From: Vibrio japonicus
GTDB taxonomy: Bacteria; Pseudomonadota; Gammaproteobacteria; Enterobacterales; Vibrionaceae
NCBI RefSeq assembly: GCF_024582835.1
Contig: NZ_CP102096.1
Span: forward strand, 1,426,001 to 1,490,000
Direction: 5' to 3'
DNA length: 64,000 nt
The position numbers and the translations under genes are program-made. Position 1 is the stretch's first letter, and the number at the start of each line of letters is the position of its first letter. Shown here piece by piece: positions 47,436 through 56,592 of the stretch. The notes under the pieces were generated by a model. It made no database searches, was not told the origin of the DNA, and was given only the letters and a program-made list of their open reading frames with translations.

Positions 47436-48623
47436 TTATTCAAAGACATCGGAGGGAACACGCACAAAGCCCTCCATCAAGATACGAGCGCTTCGACTCA
47501 TAATGGCTTTTTCAACCACCCAACCGTTATTGGTATTATTGGCTTTGGCTCCGACTTTTAGCGTCCCTGACGGATGACCAAAGGTGACCGAATCTTTATC
47601 ACCGCCACCAGCGGCTAAGTTAACTAGCGTGCCCGGTACACAAGCCGCAGACGCAATGGCGACCGCAGCCGTACCCATCATCGCGTGGTGCAGTTTACCC
47701 ATTGAAAGCGCACGAACTAAGATATCGACCTCGCCTTGCTCAACAGGTTTACCACTCGATGAAAGATAGCTCTTCGGTTTAGCAACAAACGCGACTTTCG
47801 GTGTATGTTGACGCGTTTCTGCTTCTTCCAAACGTTCAATCAAACCCATTTTCAAAGCGCCGTAAGCACGGATGGTTTCGAATTTTGCCAATGCTTGCTC
47901 GTCATTATTGATGTCGTCTTGCAGCTCAGTGCCTTGATAGCCGATTGCGTCGGCATCAATAAAAATGGTTGGGATGCCTGCGTTAATCAGTGTTGCGTTG
48001 AATGTGCCCACTCCCGGCACTTCAATGTCGTCCACCAGATTACCGGTTGGGAACATACTTCCGTCACCGTCTGCTGGGTCCATAAAATCGACCTGAATTT
48101 CCGCGGCTGGAAAGGTAACGCCATCGAGCTCAAACTCGCCCGTTTCTTGCACAAAACCGTTCACAATAGGCACGTGGACCAGAATCGTTTTGCTAATGTT
48201 CGCTTGCCACACTTTGACCGTGACAATGCCGTTTTGTGGAATGCGCTCCGCCGGAATTAAGCCTGCGTGAATCGCAAACGGACCAATCGCCGCCGACAAG
48301 TTACCGCAGTTACCACTCCAATCGACAAACGGTTTATCAATCGACACTTGGCCAAACAGGTAATCCACATCGTGATTCGGCTGAGTGCTTTTCGACACAA
48401 TCACCGTTTTGCTGGTGCTCGATGTCGCCGCGCCCATCCCATCAATCTGCTTGCCGTACGGGTCGGGACTGCCGATAACGCGCATCAGCAATTTGTCACG
48501 CGCTTCTCCGGCAACCTGAGCTTCTGTTGGTAAGTCTTGTAAGCTAAAGAACACACCCTTGCTCGTGCCGCCACGCATATAGGTGGCGGGCACTTTGAGC
48601 TGACTTTGAGTTGCTTGATTCAT
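47436..48623 (-). CDS. prpF: 2-methylaconitate cis-trans isomerase PrpF
   Basis: A 395-residue member of the diaminopimelate-epimerase-like fold. It starts QSQLKVPATYMRGGTSKGVF after MNQAT. In the AcnD/PrpF form of the methylcitrate cycle it isomerises the methylaconitate produced by AcnD so that aconitase can hydrate it to 2-methylisocitrate. Characteristic blocks are GSPDPYGKQIDGMGAATSST, DWSGNCGNLSAAIGPFAI and HAMMGTAAVAIASACVPGT-like (here AAVAIASAACVPGTLVNLAA). The start at 48623 has GGAG upstream and lies 11 bases after acnD; upstream in-frame codons overlap acnD and are rejected. Confidence 0.94.
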   Translation of the reverse strand: MNQATQSQLKVPATYMRGGTSKGVFFSLQDLPTEAQVAGEARDKLLMRVIGSPDPYGKQIDGMGAATSSTSKTVIVSKSTQPNHDVDYLFGQVSIDKPFVDWSGNCGNLSAAIGPFAIHAGLIPAERIPQNGIVTVKVWQANISKTILVHVPIVNGFVQETGEFELDGVTFPAAEIQVDFMDPADGDGSMFPTGNLVDDIEVPGVGTFNATLINAGIPTIFIDADAIGYQGTELQDDINNDEQALAKFETIRAYGALKMGLIERLEEAETRQHTPKVAFVAKPKSYLSSSGKPVEQGEVDILVRALSMGKLHHAMMGTAAVAIASAACVPGTLVNLAAGGGDKDSVTFGHPSGTLKVGAKANNTNNGWVVEKAIMSRSARILMEGFVRVPSDVFE

Positions 48624-48634
48624 TGCCACTCTCC

Positions 48635-51220
48635 TCACTGCGCCAAGAAGTCTTGAGCAAAGCGCTGTAGAACACCGCCAGCATTGTAGACGAGTACTTC
48701 GTCGGCAGTGTCTAATCGACATGTTACTGGCACATCAATTTTTGCACCATTCGCACGCGTAATCACCAGAGCCAAATCAGCGCCAGGCTTGATATCCCCT
48801 ACTACATCGTAGGTTTCGGTGCCATCGAGCTCTAGCGTTTTACGGTTTACACCATCTTTGAACTGCAGCGGCAATACGCCCATACCGACCAAGTTAGTAC
48901 GGTGAATACGTTCAAAACCTTCGGCAACGATTGCTTCTACCCCAGCCAAACGCACACCTTTTGCTGCCCAGTCACGTGATGAACCTTGGCCGTAGTCTGC
49001 CCCCGCAACCACAATCAATGGTTGCTTGCGATTCATGTAGGTTTCAATTGCTTCCCACATGCGTGTCACTTTTCCTTCTGGCTCAATACGAGCATAAGAA
49101 CCCTGCACGACTTCGCCGTTTTCCTTGACCATTTCGTTAAACAGTTTCGGGTTCGCAAAGGTGGCACGCTGCGCAGTTAGGTGGTCACCTCGGTGCGTTG
49201 CGTAAGAGTTAAAGTCCTCTTCCGGCACACCCATTTTCGCTAGGTATTCACCCGCAGCACTGCTCACCATAATCGCATTCGAAGGCGATAAGTGGTCGGT
49301 GGTGATGTTGTCACCTAAGACTGCTAATGGACGCATGCCAGATAAGGTTCGCTCGCCCGCCAGGGCCCCTTCCCAGTAAGGCGGACGGCGAATATAAGTA
49401 CTCATTGGACGCCAGTCATAAAGCGGATTGCTATTACGCTCAGCATCGTCAAGTTTGAACATTTGAATGTAGATTTGGTTAAACTGCTCAGGTTTAACGT
49501 GCTTACCGACCACTTCATCGATCTCTTCGTCAGTCGGCCACAAATCATTGAGGTAAATTGGATTGCCCTGCGCGTCTTTACCCAGCGCGTCACGCTCGAT
49601 ATCAAAGCGAATGGTGCCCGCGAGAGCATAAGCCACCACCAATGGCGGCGACGCAAGGAATGCTTGCTTCGCGTATGGGTGGATTCGACCGTCAAAGTTA
49701 CGGTTGCCCGACAATACCGCCGTCGCGTAAAGGTCACGGTCAATAATCTCTTGCTGGATCTTTGGATCCAACGCACCGCTCATGCCGTTACAGGTGGTAC
49801 ACGCATAAGCGACAATACCGAAACCAAGCTTCTCAAGCTCAGGAAGTAGACCCGCTTCTTCAAGGTACAACTTAGCGACTTTTGAACCCGGCGCAAATGA
49901 CGACTTCACCCAAGGTTTACGCACAAGGCCAAGCTCGTTCGCTTTCTTCGCCACCAAACCAGCAGCAACAACGTTACGTGGGTTACTGGTGTTGGTACAG
50001 GACGTGATCGCAGCGATAATGACCGCGCCGTCTGGCAATTCGCCCTCTTTCTCTTCGAACTGACCAGAAATGCCACGCGCCGCCAGCTCTGAGGTTGGCA
50101 AACGTCGGTGTGGATTCGAAGGCCCCGCCATGTTGCGCGTCACAATCGATAGATCAAATTCAAGTACGCGCTCGTATTGCGCTTCGACCATATCGCCTGC
50201 CCATAGACCAGTTTGCTTGGCGTACTTCTCTACCAAGTCAACTTGCTGATCTTCACGACCGGTCAGTTTTAGATAGTTGATGGTCTGTTCATCAATGTAG
50301 AACATCCCTGCCGTTGCACCGTATTCTGGTGTCATGTTGGAGATAGTCGCGCGGTCACCAATGGTTAGATCTTTCGCACCTTCACCAAAGAACTCAAGGT
50401 AAGACGACACAACACGTTCATTGCGCAAGAACTCGGTAATCGCTAGAACGATATCTGTTGCAGTAATGCCAGGCTGGCGTTTACCAGTTAATTTCACGCC
50501 GACAATATCTGGCAAACGCATCATCGATGGACGACCTAGCATCACGGTTTCAGCTTCCAAACCGCCCACGCCAATCGCGATCACACCAAGTGCATCAACG
50601 TGTGGCGTGTGGCTGTCTGTGCCTACACAGGTATCTGGGTACGCGATGCCTTGTTTTGCTTGCACCACTGGAGACATTTTCTCCAAGTTAATCTGGTGCA
50701 TGATGCCGTTACCCGCTGGAATCACGCTGACGTTTTCAAACGCAGTTTTACACCACTCGATAAAGTGGAAGCGGTCTTCGTTACGACGTTCTTCAATCGC
50801 GCGGTTTTTCTCAAACGCATCTGGATCAAAACCTGCGTGTTCAACCGCCAACGAGTGGTCAACAATCAGTTGAGTCTCTACCACAGGGTTCACTTTAGCA
50901 GGGTCACCACCTTGCTCTGCAATCGCATCACGCAGACCAGCGAGGTCCACCAGCGCAGTCTGACCAAGAATGTCATGGCACACGACGCGCGCAGGATACC
51001 AAGGGAAATCTAAATCTCGCTTGCGTTCAATAATCTGTTTTAAGGAGTCGGTTAACGTTGATGGTTCACAGCGACGTACTAACTGCTCTGCCAGCACTTT
51101 AGAGGTGTACGGGAGCTTGTCGTAAGCACCCGGTGAAATTTCTTCGACAGCTTCTCGGGCATCAAAATAATCAAGATGGGTTCCCGGAAGCGATTTGCGG
51201 TATTGGGTATTTATAGTCAT
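48635..51220 (-). CDS. acnD: 2-methylcitrate dehydratase, Fe-S dependent (AcnD)
   Basis: An 861-residue aconitase-superfamily enzyme that dehydrates 2-methylcitrate, replacing PrpD. It starts MTINTQYRKSLPGTHLDYFD. Cluster-binding Cys residues lie in AAITSCTNTSNPRNVVAAGL and YACTTCNGMSGALDPKI. Substrate-site blocks are GNGIMHQINLEKM, GTDSHTPHVDALGVIAIGVG and, in the swivel domain, GADYGQGSSRDWAAKGVRLA. The pairing with prpF 11 bases downstream, beside prpB and prpC, separates it from housekeeping AcnA. GGAAG lies seven bases before the chosen ATG. Confidence 0.95.
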   Translation of the reverse strand: MTINTQYRKSLPGTHLDYFDAREAVEEISPGAYDKLPYTSKVLAEQLVRRCEPSTLTDSLKQIIERKRDLDFPWYPARVVCHDILGQTALVDLAGLRDAIAEQGGDPAKVNPVVETQLIVDHSLAVEHAGFDPDAFEKNRAIEERRNEDRFHFIEWCKTAFENVSVIPAGNGIMHQINLEKMSPVVQAKQGIAYPDTCVGTDSHTPHVDALGVIAIGVGGLEAETVMLGRPSMMRLPDIVGVKLTGKRQPGITATDIVLAITEFLRNERVVSSYLEFFGEGAKDLTIGDRATISNMTPEYGATAGMFYIDEQTINYLKLTGREDQQVDLVEKYAKQTGLWAGDMVEAQYERVLEFDLSIVTRNMAGPSNPHRRLPTSELAARGISGQFEEKEGELPDGAVIIAAITSCTNTSNPRNVVAAGLVAKKANELGLVRKPWVKSSFAPGSKVAKLYLEEAGLLPELEKLGFGIVAYACTTCNGMSGALDPKIQQEIIDRDLYATAVLSGNRNFDGRIHPYAKQAFLASPPLVVAYALAGTIRFDIERDALGKDAQGNPIYLNDLWPTDEEIDEVVGKHVKPEQFNQIYIQMFKLDDAERNSNPLYDWRPMSTYIRRPPYWEGALAGERTLSGMRPLAVLGDNITTDHLSPSNAIMVSSAAGEYLAKMGVPEEDFNSYATHRGDHLTAQRATFANPKLFNEMVKENGEVVQGSYARIEPEGKVTRMWEAIETYMNRKQPLIVVAGADYGQGSSRDWAAKGVRLAGVEAIVAEGFERIHRTNLVGMGVLPLQFKDGVNRKTLELDGTETYDVVGDIKPGADLALVITRANGAKIDVPVTCRLDTADEVLVYNAGGVLQRFAQDFLAQ

Positions 51221-51294
51221 GATTTTGCTTCCACTCACAATATACAGCGGCTCTGACGACCTCTAAAGTGAGGTCGTCAGCATGTGGCATTTGC

Positions 51295-52422
51295 CTATCG
51301 TTCTTCGATTGGAACCCAATCTTGGTGATCTGGACCAACATAGTCCGCGCTCGGACGAATAATGCGGTTGTTCGCGCGTTGCTCATAAACGTGCGCAGCC
51401 CAACCTGTCAGACGACTCATCACAAAGATTGGCGTGAACAATTTCGTTGGAATGTCCATGAAGTGGTAAGCCGACGCGTGGAAGAAGTCCGCATTACAGA
51501 ACAAGCCTTTCTCACGCTTCATTACTGCTTCAACACGATCAGAGACCGCGTATAGATGGGTATCACCTACCGCTTCAGATAGCTCCTTCGACCAGCGTTT
51601 GATCAGTGCGTTACGCGGGTCACTTTCTCGATAGATAGCGTGACCAAAGCCCATGATCTTGTCTTTGTTTGCCAGCATCTGCATGATGTTTGCTTCTGCT
51701 TCGTCTGGGGTCATCCAGTTCTCGATCATCTCCATCGCCGCTTCGTTTGCACCACCGTGTAGAGGGCCACGCAGCGTACCGATTGCGCCGGTAATGCAAG
51801 AGTGAATATCAGATAAGGTCGACGCACATACCCTCGCGGTAAAGGTAGAGGCATTGAACTCGTGCTCAGCGTACAGAATCAATGAGCAGTGCATCACTTT
51901 CTTATGCAGTTCACTCGGCGCTTTGTCGGTCAGCATTTTTAGGAAGTAACCGCCAATGCAATCTTCAGATTGGTCTTCAGTATTGATACGCACGCCATCG
52001 TGGCTGAAGCGGTACCAGTAACAGATGATCGCCGGGAAGAGCGCTAGCATGCGCTCCGTCGCATCAAGCTGCTCAGAGAAATCCATCTCTTGTTCTAGGT
52101 TACCAAGCACAGAACAGCCGGTGCGCATCACATCCATTGGGTGCGCGCTTGCTGGAATAAGCTCCAGCGCTTGTTTCAACTCTTTAGGCAAGCCTCGTAG
52201 GCCAACCAAGCGCGTTTTATATGAATCCAGTTCGCTCTGATTTGGCAGATGGCCGCGCAACAGTAAGTGCGCAACTTCTTCAAACTGAGCGTTGTTTGCT
52301 AGGTCGGTAATATCGTAACCACGATAAGTCAGACCTGTTCCCGTTTTTCCGACAGTACATAAAGCCGTGCTTCCAGCGCTTTGGCCGCGTAGACCCGCGC
52401 CACCTAATTCTTTAGTCGTCAT
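51295..52422 (-). CDS. prpC: 2-methylcitrate synthase PrpC
   Basis: A 375-residue citrate-synthase-family enzyme that joins propionyl-CoA and oxaloacetate. It starts MTTKELGGAGLRGQSAGSTA and continues GKTGTGLTYRGYDITDLANN, typical of PrpC. Catalytic blocks are GPLHGGANEAAMEMIENW (His), MGFGHAIYRESDPRNALIKR and the C-terminal Asp region FHASAYHFMDIPTKLFTPIF. AAGGAG precedes the ATG. The gap to prpB is 132 bases, and to acnD 74 bases, neither with a clear terminator. Confidence 0.96.
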   Translation of the reverse strand: MTTKELGGAGLRGQSAGSTALCTVGKTGTGLTYRGYDITDLANNAQFEEVAHLLLRGHLPNQSELDSYKTRLVGLRGLPKELKQALELIPASAHPMDVMRTGCSVLGNLEQEMDFSEQLDATERMLALFPAIICYWYRFSHDGVRINTEDQSEDCIGGYFLKMLTDKAPSELHKKVMHCSLILYAEHEFNASTFTARVCASTLSDIHSCITGAIGTLRGPLHGGANEAAMEMIENWMTPDEAEANIMQMLANKDKIMGFGHAIYRESDPRNALIKRWSKELSEAVGDTHLYAVSDRVEAVMKREKGLFCNADFFHASAYHFMDIPTKLFTPIFVMSRLTGWAAHVYEQRANNRIIRPSADYVGPDHQDWVPIEER

Positions 52423-52554
52423 TTTGAACTCCTTTTCCGTCTGGCCGCTCCTTTTTGGAGTCTTTTAACCAAACATCATTCACGTTATTGGATTTGATAA
52501 TTTCCGATTATCTTCTCTAAGTAACTTTCTTGGGCTTCCGTATCTCTTGTCCCG

Positions 52555-53451
52555 CTATTTCCCTTCTGAGAAAAGCTGGTCGAGTTTGTCTTCGTAGTCG
52601 TGGTAATTCAGGTGTGCGTAAAGCTCTTTACGCGTTTGCATCGAATCGATTAGAGCTTCCTGATTCCCCACTTCAAGCAGATGTTTGTAGACCATTTCTG
52701 CCGCTTTGTTCATCGCGCGGAATGCACTTAGTGGGTAAAGCACCATGTCCACTTTTGCTTTCGCCAATTCTTCACAGCCATAAAGCGGTGTGGCGCCAAA
52801 CTCTGTAATGTTGGCCAGAATTGGCACGTGCTTACCAGTTGCCTGTTGCAGCGCGGTAGAGAACTGGTCGTATTGCTCAAGCTTGGTCATCGCTTCAGGG
52901 AAGATCATGTCTGCGCCTGCTTCAACACACGCAATCGCGCGTTCAATTGCGCTATCGATGCCTTCAACGGCCAACGCATCAGTACGTGCCATAATCACGA
53001 AGCTTTCATCGTTGCGGGCATCCACTGCCGCTTTCACTCGGTCAACCATCTCTTGTTGGCTGACAATCGCTTTATTCGGGCGATGACCACAACGTTTCTG
53101 TGCCACTTGGTCTTCCATGTGAACCGCCGCTGCACCAGCTTTCTCCATCGATTTGATCGTGCGTGCAATGTTGAAAGCGCCACCAAAACCAGTATCGATA
53201 TCCACCAGCAAAGGCAGATCACACGCGTTGGTAATGCGGTCAACGTCAACCAGTACATCGTTCAATGTGGTGATACCCAGATCAGGCAAACCGTAAGACG
53301 CGTTCGCAATGCCACCACCTGATAAGTAAATCGCTTGGTGACCTAAGTTCTTCGCCATCATGGCGCAGTATGGGTTAACCGTACCGACAATTTGCAGCGG
53401 ATCATTTTGCTCAATGGCGAGTCTGAATTTCGCCCCCGGAGATAAACTCAT
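52555..53451 (-). CDS. prpB: 2-methylisocitrate lyase PrpB
   Basis: 298 residues, PEP-mutase / isocitrate-lyase superfamily. It cleaves 2-methylisocitrate to pyruvate and succinate, the last step of the cycle. The active-site loop [11 protein letters not shown] carries the catalytic Cys, and [20 protein letters not shown] carries metal-binding Asp residues. Other blocks are [20 protein letters not shown] and [20 protein letters not shown]. Second gene of the operon, 12 bases after the GntR regulator gene. Confidence 0.96.
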   Translation of the reverse strand: MSLSPGAKFRLAIEQNDPLQIVGTVNPYCAMMAKNLGHQAIYLSGGGIANASYGLPDLGITTLNDVLVDVDRITNACDLPLLVDIDTGFGGAFNIARTIKSMEKAGAAAVHMEDQVAQKRCGHRPNKAIVSQQEMVDRVKAAVDARNDESFVIMARTDALAVEGIDSAIERAIACVEAGADMIFPEAMTKLEQYDQFSTALQQATGKHVPILANITEFGATPLYGCEELAKAKVDMVLYPLSAFRAMNKAAEMVYKHLLEVGNQEALIDSMQTRKELYAHLNYHDYEDKLDQLFSEGK

Positions 53452-53463
53452 GACACTTTCCTT

Positions 53464-54168
53464 CTAGTCATTTTCGGCAATTAATATTTGTTGCTCTATC
53501 AAGCTTCGACTGCCCGAAATGTGTCTTCTCATGAGCATTTCTGCCAGCTCCTCATCTCGGTTTTCAATCGCTTGTAGAATGAATTTATGTTCGTTTAACG
53601 CTTCTTTTGGTCTCGATTGAGAACGTGGCGACTGGTAACGATACATGCGTAATAAGTGGTAAAGCTCGTTGCACAGCAGTGAAATCAGCTTGCTGTTGCG
53701 ACTGGCTTTGATAATGCGGTAGTGAAAGTCAAAATCACCGTGCTGATGAAAGTAAGAAGACCCTTCGACTTCTTCGATATGGTTTGAATGTGTCGACAAT
53801 AAGTGTTTTAGACCAATCAGTTCTTCTTCAGTGATATGGCGCGCAGCGAGTCTCGCCGCCATGCCTTCTAGAGCTTCTCGAACCGCATAGAGTTCAATCA
53901 GTTTTTCTGGTGAGAATGTAATCACGCGGGCACCCACATGCGGGATTCGCTCTATAAGGCTCAAGCCCTCTAGGCGCATAATCGCTTCACGCAGCGGCCC
54001 ACGGCTAACTTGGTAACGCTTTGCCAGCTCTGGCTCGGAGATCTTACTTCCTGGAGCAATCTCCCCATTTACAATCGCTTCTACCAAAGACTCGGTTAGC
54101 GTCTCGGATTTTGTGTTTTCTTTTTCAGCGCCAACCGCTTTAAGACGAGCATTAAGTTCAACATTCAT
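53464..54168 (-). CDS. GntR-family regulator of the methylcitrate operon
   Basis: A 234-residue FadR/FCD-type GntR protein. The N-terminal winged helix (about 25-90) has LVEAIVNGEIAPGSKISEPE, LAKRYQVSRGPLREAIMRLE and LSLIERIPHVGARV. The C-terminal helical FCD domain carries DFDFHYRIIKAS and RMYRYQSPRSQSRPKEALNE, HKFILQAI, with His residues suited to a metal or acid ligand. First gene of the prp operon, 12 bases before prpB. It probably binds the paired ATTGTCGACAAT palindromes 72 bases upstream and responds to a methylcitrate-cycle intermediate; the effector is not known from sequence. This GntR type replaces the sigma-54 activator PrpR of enterics. Confidence 0.92.
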   Translation of the reverse strand: MNVELNARLKAVGAEKENTKSETLTESLVEAIVNGEIAPGSKISEPELAKRYQVSRGPLREAIMRLEGLSLIERIPHVGARVITFSPEKLIELYAVREALEGMAARLAARHITEEELIGLKHLLSTHSNHIEEVEGSSYFHQHGDFDFHYRIIKASRNSKLISLLCNELYHLLRMYRYQSPRSQSRPKEALNEHKFILQAIENRDEELAEMLMRRHISGSRSLIEQQILIAEND

Positions 54169-54240
54169 ATCTAGGCACTCGCTCTACACCACCCTAAGGT
54201 GTCTACAATCTTTTAACTTGAACTTAGAATAGACCAATAA

Positions 54241-54271
54241 ATTGTCGACAATCAAGTGTATTGTCGACAAT
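54241..54271. promoter_or_regulatory. Twin operator palindromes for the prp GntR regulator
   Basis: Two perfect 12-base palindromes ATTGTCGACAAT lie at 54241-54252 and 54260-54271, centres 19 bases apart. A weaker relative, GTCTACAAT, lies at 54201-54209. They sit between the divergent prp operon and the M28 peptidase gene. FCD-type GntR proteins usually bind such short palindromes as dimers, so autoregulation is the natural reading. Binding is inferred. Confidence 0.8.
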
Positions 54272-54323
54272 TTAGACTAAGGTATGACATCGGATGGATA
54301 AATGTACCAAAGCAGGTTTCTTG

Positions 54324-54339
54324 TGTGAGGTGCATCACT
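54324..54339. promoter_or_regulatory. Probable CRP site in the prp / M28 peptidase divergent region
   Basis: TGTGA-GGTGCA-TCACT matches the CRP consensus TGTGA-N6-TCACA at 9 of 10 positions. It lies about 155 bases upstream of the GntR gene and about 195 upstream of the peptidase gene. Catabolite control of propionate use is known in other bacteria. The remaining 365-base gap holds the operators and AT-rich DNA, no gene. Confidence 0.55.
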
Positions 54340-54533
54340 CACTCGTTTTACTGCAGAGCCATTGTTCCTGTTGAATACGTGATTGTGTGCCAAACGACAA
54401 TGTAATTGACATCCCTGCTATATGAGACTTCGTTGATATGGATTCCTAATCTTAAATCCATCTTTAATTTAACATTTTATTAACCTGGAATTTCGGCAAC
54501 CATGGAGTGGCTTATTAATACAAGGAGTCACAA

Positions 54534-56318
54534 ATGCAAGTAAGCATCACAACAACAAAAACTCTCCTCGCTAGCGTAGTTAGCGCAACGCTCTTATCAG
54601 GGTGCTACTGGGACGATCCTGAAAAAGCAGCAAAACACGTCAGTAATCAAATTAAACGTAAGGCTGTTGTTGAACATTTAGTGGAATTAGAAGGTCGTGC
54701 ATCTACAACAACCGATGGCAATTCGACCACTCGTGCAGCTGGCACAGATGGCTACCAATACTCAGTTGACTACATCATTGAAACCATGCGTAACCATGGG
54801 TACAAAGTAGATATTCAAGAGTTTGATTTTCGTGCGTGGGAAGAACTAGCAGGTACGACACTGAATGTAGATGGTCACGAGTTACTCAGCGTGCGCTCCG
54901 CTGGTGAAGGCGCAGAAGCCGATTTTGCAGTCATGTCCTACTCTGGTAGTTCAGACGGTCCACTGAAAGCAGAAGCCGTATTCCTTACACCAGATTTCCG
55001 CTTCGATGCACCCGATTATGACAGCACTGATGGTTGTGAAGCGTCTGACTTTGATGGGAAAGATGTGACAGGAAAAGTGGCGGTCATTCAACGCGGTGGC
55101 TGTAACTTTAATGCTAAGGTTGTGAATGCACAAGATGCTGGCGCAGTCGGTGTTATCGTCTTTAACCAAGGCAATGCGGAAGGCAGAACAGCAGTAGTAA
55201 ACGGCACACTGGGCAGTGACAGCACAGCAACGATTCCAGCTTTCGGTGCTCGTTTCGAATTAGGTCAACAATGGCATGCAGCCAGCGAGACTTCTGGTGT
55301 GCCTGTCGTGCTCAATATCAGCGCTCAAGATGAAGTGGTACTGACTCAAAACATCATCGCTGAAACCAAAGGCGGCGATGCTAACCAGATCGTAATGCTT
55401 GGCGCGCACTTAGACTCTGTTCCTGAAGGCCCGGGTATTAACGATAATGGCTCAGGTACAGCAGGTCTACTGGAATACGCAGTGACACTTGCGGAGCTTC
55501 GTGCACCAGTGAAGAACAAGATTCGCTTTGCGTGGTGGGCAGCGGAAGAAGCTGGTCTGGTTGGTTCAGAGTACTACACTACTGAGCTGTTTGGTCCACT
55601 CTACGACCAAGCTCAGCAAGAAATCATGGCTCAATTTGAGCTTAGCGATCCAAGCCAGCTAACGCCAACACAACTTGATTTGGTTGAAGAGCGTTACAAC
55701 GAACTTAACAAAGTTAAGCTTTACCTAAACTTTGATATGATCGCATCACCAAACTACGTGTTTGGCGTTATGGATGGGGATTTATCTGATACCAAAGAGA
55801 GTCCAGACAACGCCTATACGGGTGACTTTAAACCTCCTTACGGTACTTCTCATATTGAGTCTAAATTCAATGATTTCTTCGGCAGTAAGAAAGAAGGCAC
55901 CGTTCCTCAAGCACTATCAAAACGTTCAGACTATGCTGGATTTGCGGATTGGGGTGTCGCATTCGGTGGCCTATTCACTGGTGCAGAGAAAGCCAAAACC
56001 GCAGAACAAGCAGACCTATTTGGCGGTGATACCGGCGTTGCGTACGATGTTTGTTACCACCAAGCGTGTGACGACCTAAACAACATCAGCCAGAAAGCAC
56101 TTCATGTGAACACGCAGTCTCTCGCTTATGTCACCACCTTCTATGCGTTTAGCGAACCTGTATTCCCAGAAGAGCAAGTTCAGGCAGCACCTATGATACG
56201 TACATTTGGCATCAAAGATCCAAGCGAAAGACTTCGCATAGGTGAGAAGCTAAAAGCCGCAGACAGCGTGTCTGATCACGATCATTTCCACGGTGACTTT
56301 GACCAAGACCGCGAATAA
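54534..56318 (+). CDS. M28-family aminopeptidase lipoprotein with PA domain
   Basis: 594 residues. A type II signal ends in the lipobox LLSGC, so the mature protein should be lipid-anchored at Cys24. A PA domain (about 150-255, VAVIQRGGCNFNAKVVNAQD, AGAVGVIVFNQGN) is inserted before the zinc peptidase domain. Metal ligands by position are H292 (GAHLDS), D304 (GINDNGSG), E339 with catalytic E338 (WAAEEAGL), D401 (LNFDMIA) and H509 (YHQACD). All five are present, so it should be active. It resembles secreted leucine aminopeptidases of vibrios and Streptomyces-type M28 enzymes. The C-terminus is His/Asp-rich (DHDHFHGDFDQD). A strong terminator follows. Confidence 0.92.
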   Translation: MQVSITTTKTLLASVVSATLLSGCYWDDPEKAAKHVSNQIKRKAVVEHLVELEGRASTTTDGNSTTRAAGTDGYQYSVDYIIETMRNHGYKVDIQEFDFRAWEELAGTTLNVDGHELLSVRSAGEGAEADFAVMSYSGSSDGPLKAEAVFLTPDFRFDAPDYDSTDGCEASDFDGKDVTGKVAVIQRGGCNFNAKVVNAQDAGAVGVIVFNQGNAEGRTAVVNGTLGSDSTATIPAFGARFELGQQWHAASETSGVPVVLNISAQDEVVLTQNIIAETKGGDANQIVMLGAHLDSVPEGPGINDNGSGTAGLLEYAVTLAELRAPVKNKIRFAWWAAEEAGLVGSEYYTTELFGPLYDQAQQEIMAQFELSDPSQLTPTQLDLVEERYNELNKVKLYLNFDMIASPNYVFGVMDGDLSDTKESPDNAYTGDFKPPYGTSHIESKFNDFFGSKKEGTVPQALSKRSDYAGFADWGVAFGGLFTGAEKAKTAEQADLFGGDTGVAYDVCYHQACDDLNNISQKALHVNTQSLAYVTTFYAFSEPVFPEEQVQAAPMIRTFGIKDPSERLRIGEKLKAADSVSDHDHFHGDFDQDRE

Positions 56319-56340
56319 ACGCAATACGGTTATCAAATTC

Positions 56341-56371
56341 AAAGCCGCACATTCACGAGTGCGGCTTTTTC
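56341..56371 (+). terminator. Terminator after the M28 peptidase gene
   Basis: AAAGCCGCAC pairs with GTGCGGCTTT around ATTCACGA, followed by a T-run. It lies about 22 bases after the stop. Confidence 0.9.
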
Positions 56372-56518
56372 TTGGGTGGCACTTACACGCCGACACGCCC
56401 AGCGTGAACTTTATGAATAAAATCTACTTAATACCCAATATTGTTTTTATCAACGCATTACAGACACACATTTAACACTCTATTAACCTTCATCCTATCT
56501 GTTAACAACCCTCCCTCA

Positions 56519-56528
56519 CTGTCGACAG
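56519..56528. promoter_or_regulatory. TGTCGACA-type box upstream of tctC
   Basis: CTGTCGACAG is a perfect 10-base palindrome 65 bases before the tctC start. Its TGTCGACA core equals the core of the twin prp operators. A fourth copy of the core lies inside the GntR gene at 53791-53798. I found no other in the window by eye. The site could bring the transporter under the prp regulator; the flanks differ (C/G rather than T/A), so affinity is uncertain. Confidence 0.45.
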
Positions 56529-56592
56529 ATCACTAGATAACGATAAGCGCGTTTCCAACGAGAAACGAGCACCTACATAAGGAACGTGAATC

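Noticed and set aside
56551..56566. GTTTC/GAAAC inverted repeat upstream of tctC as an operator.
   Set aside because: Only five base pairs on each arm, easily due to chance, and no matching copy was noticed elsewhere.
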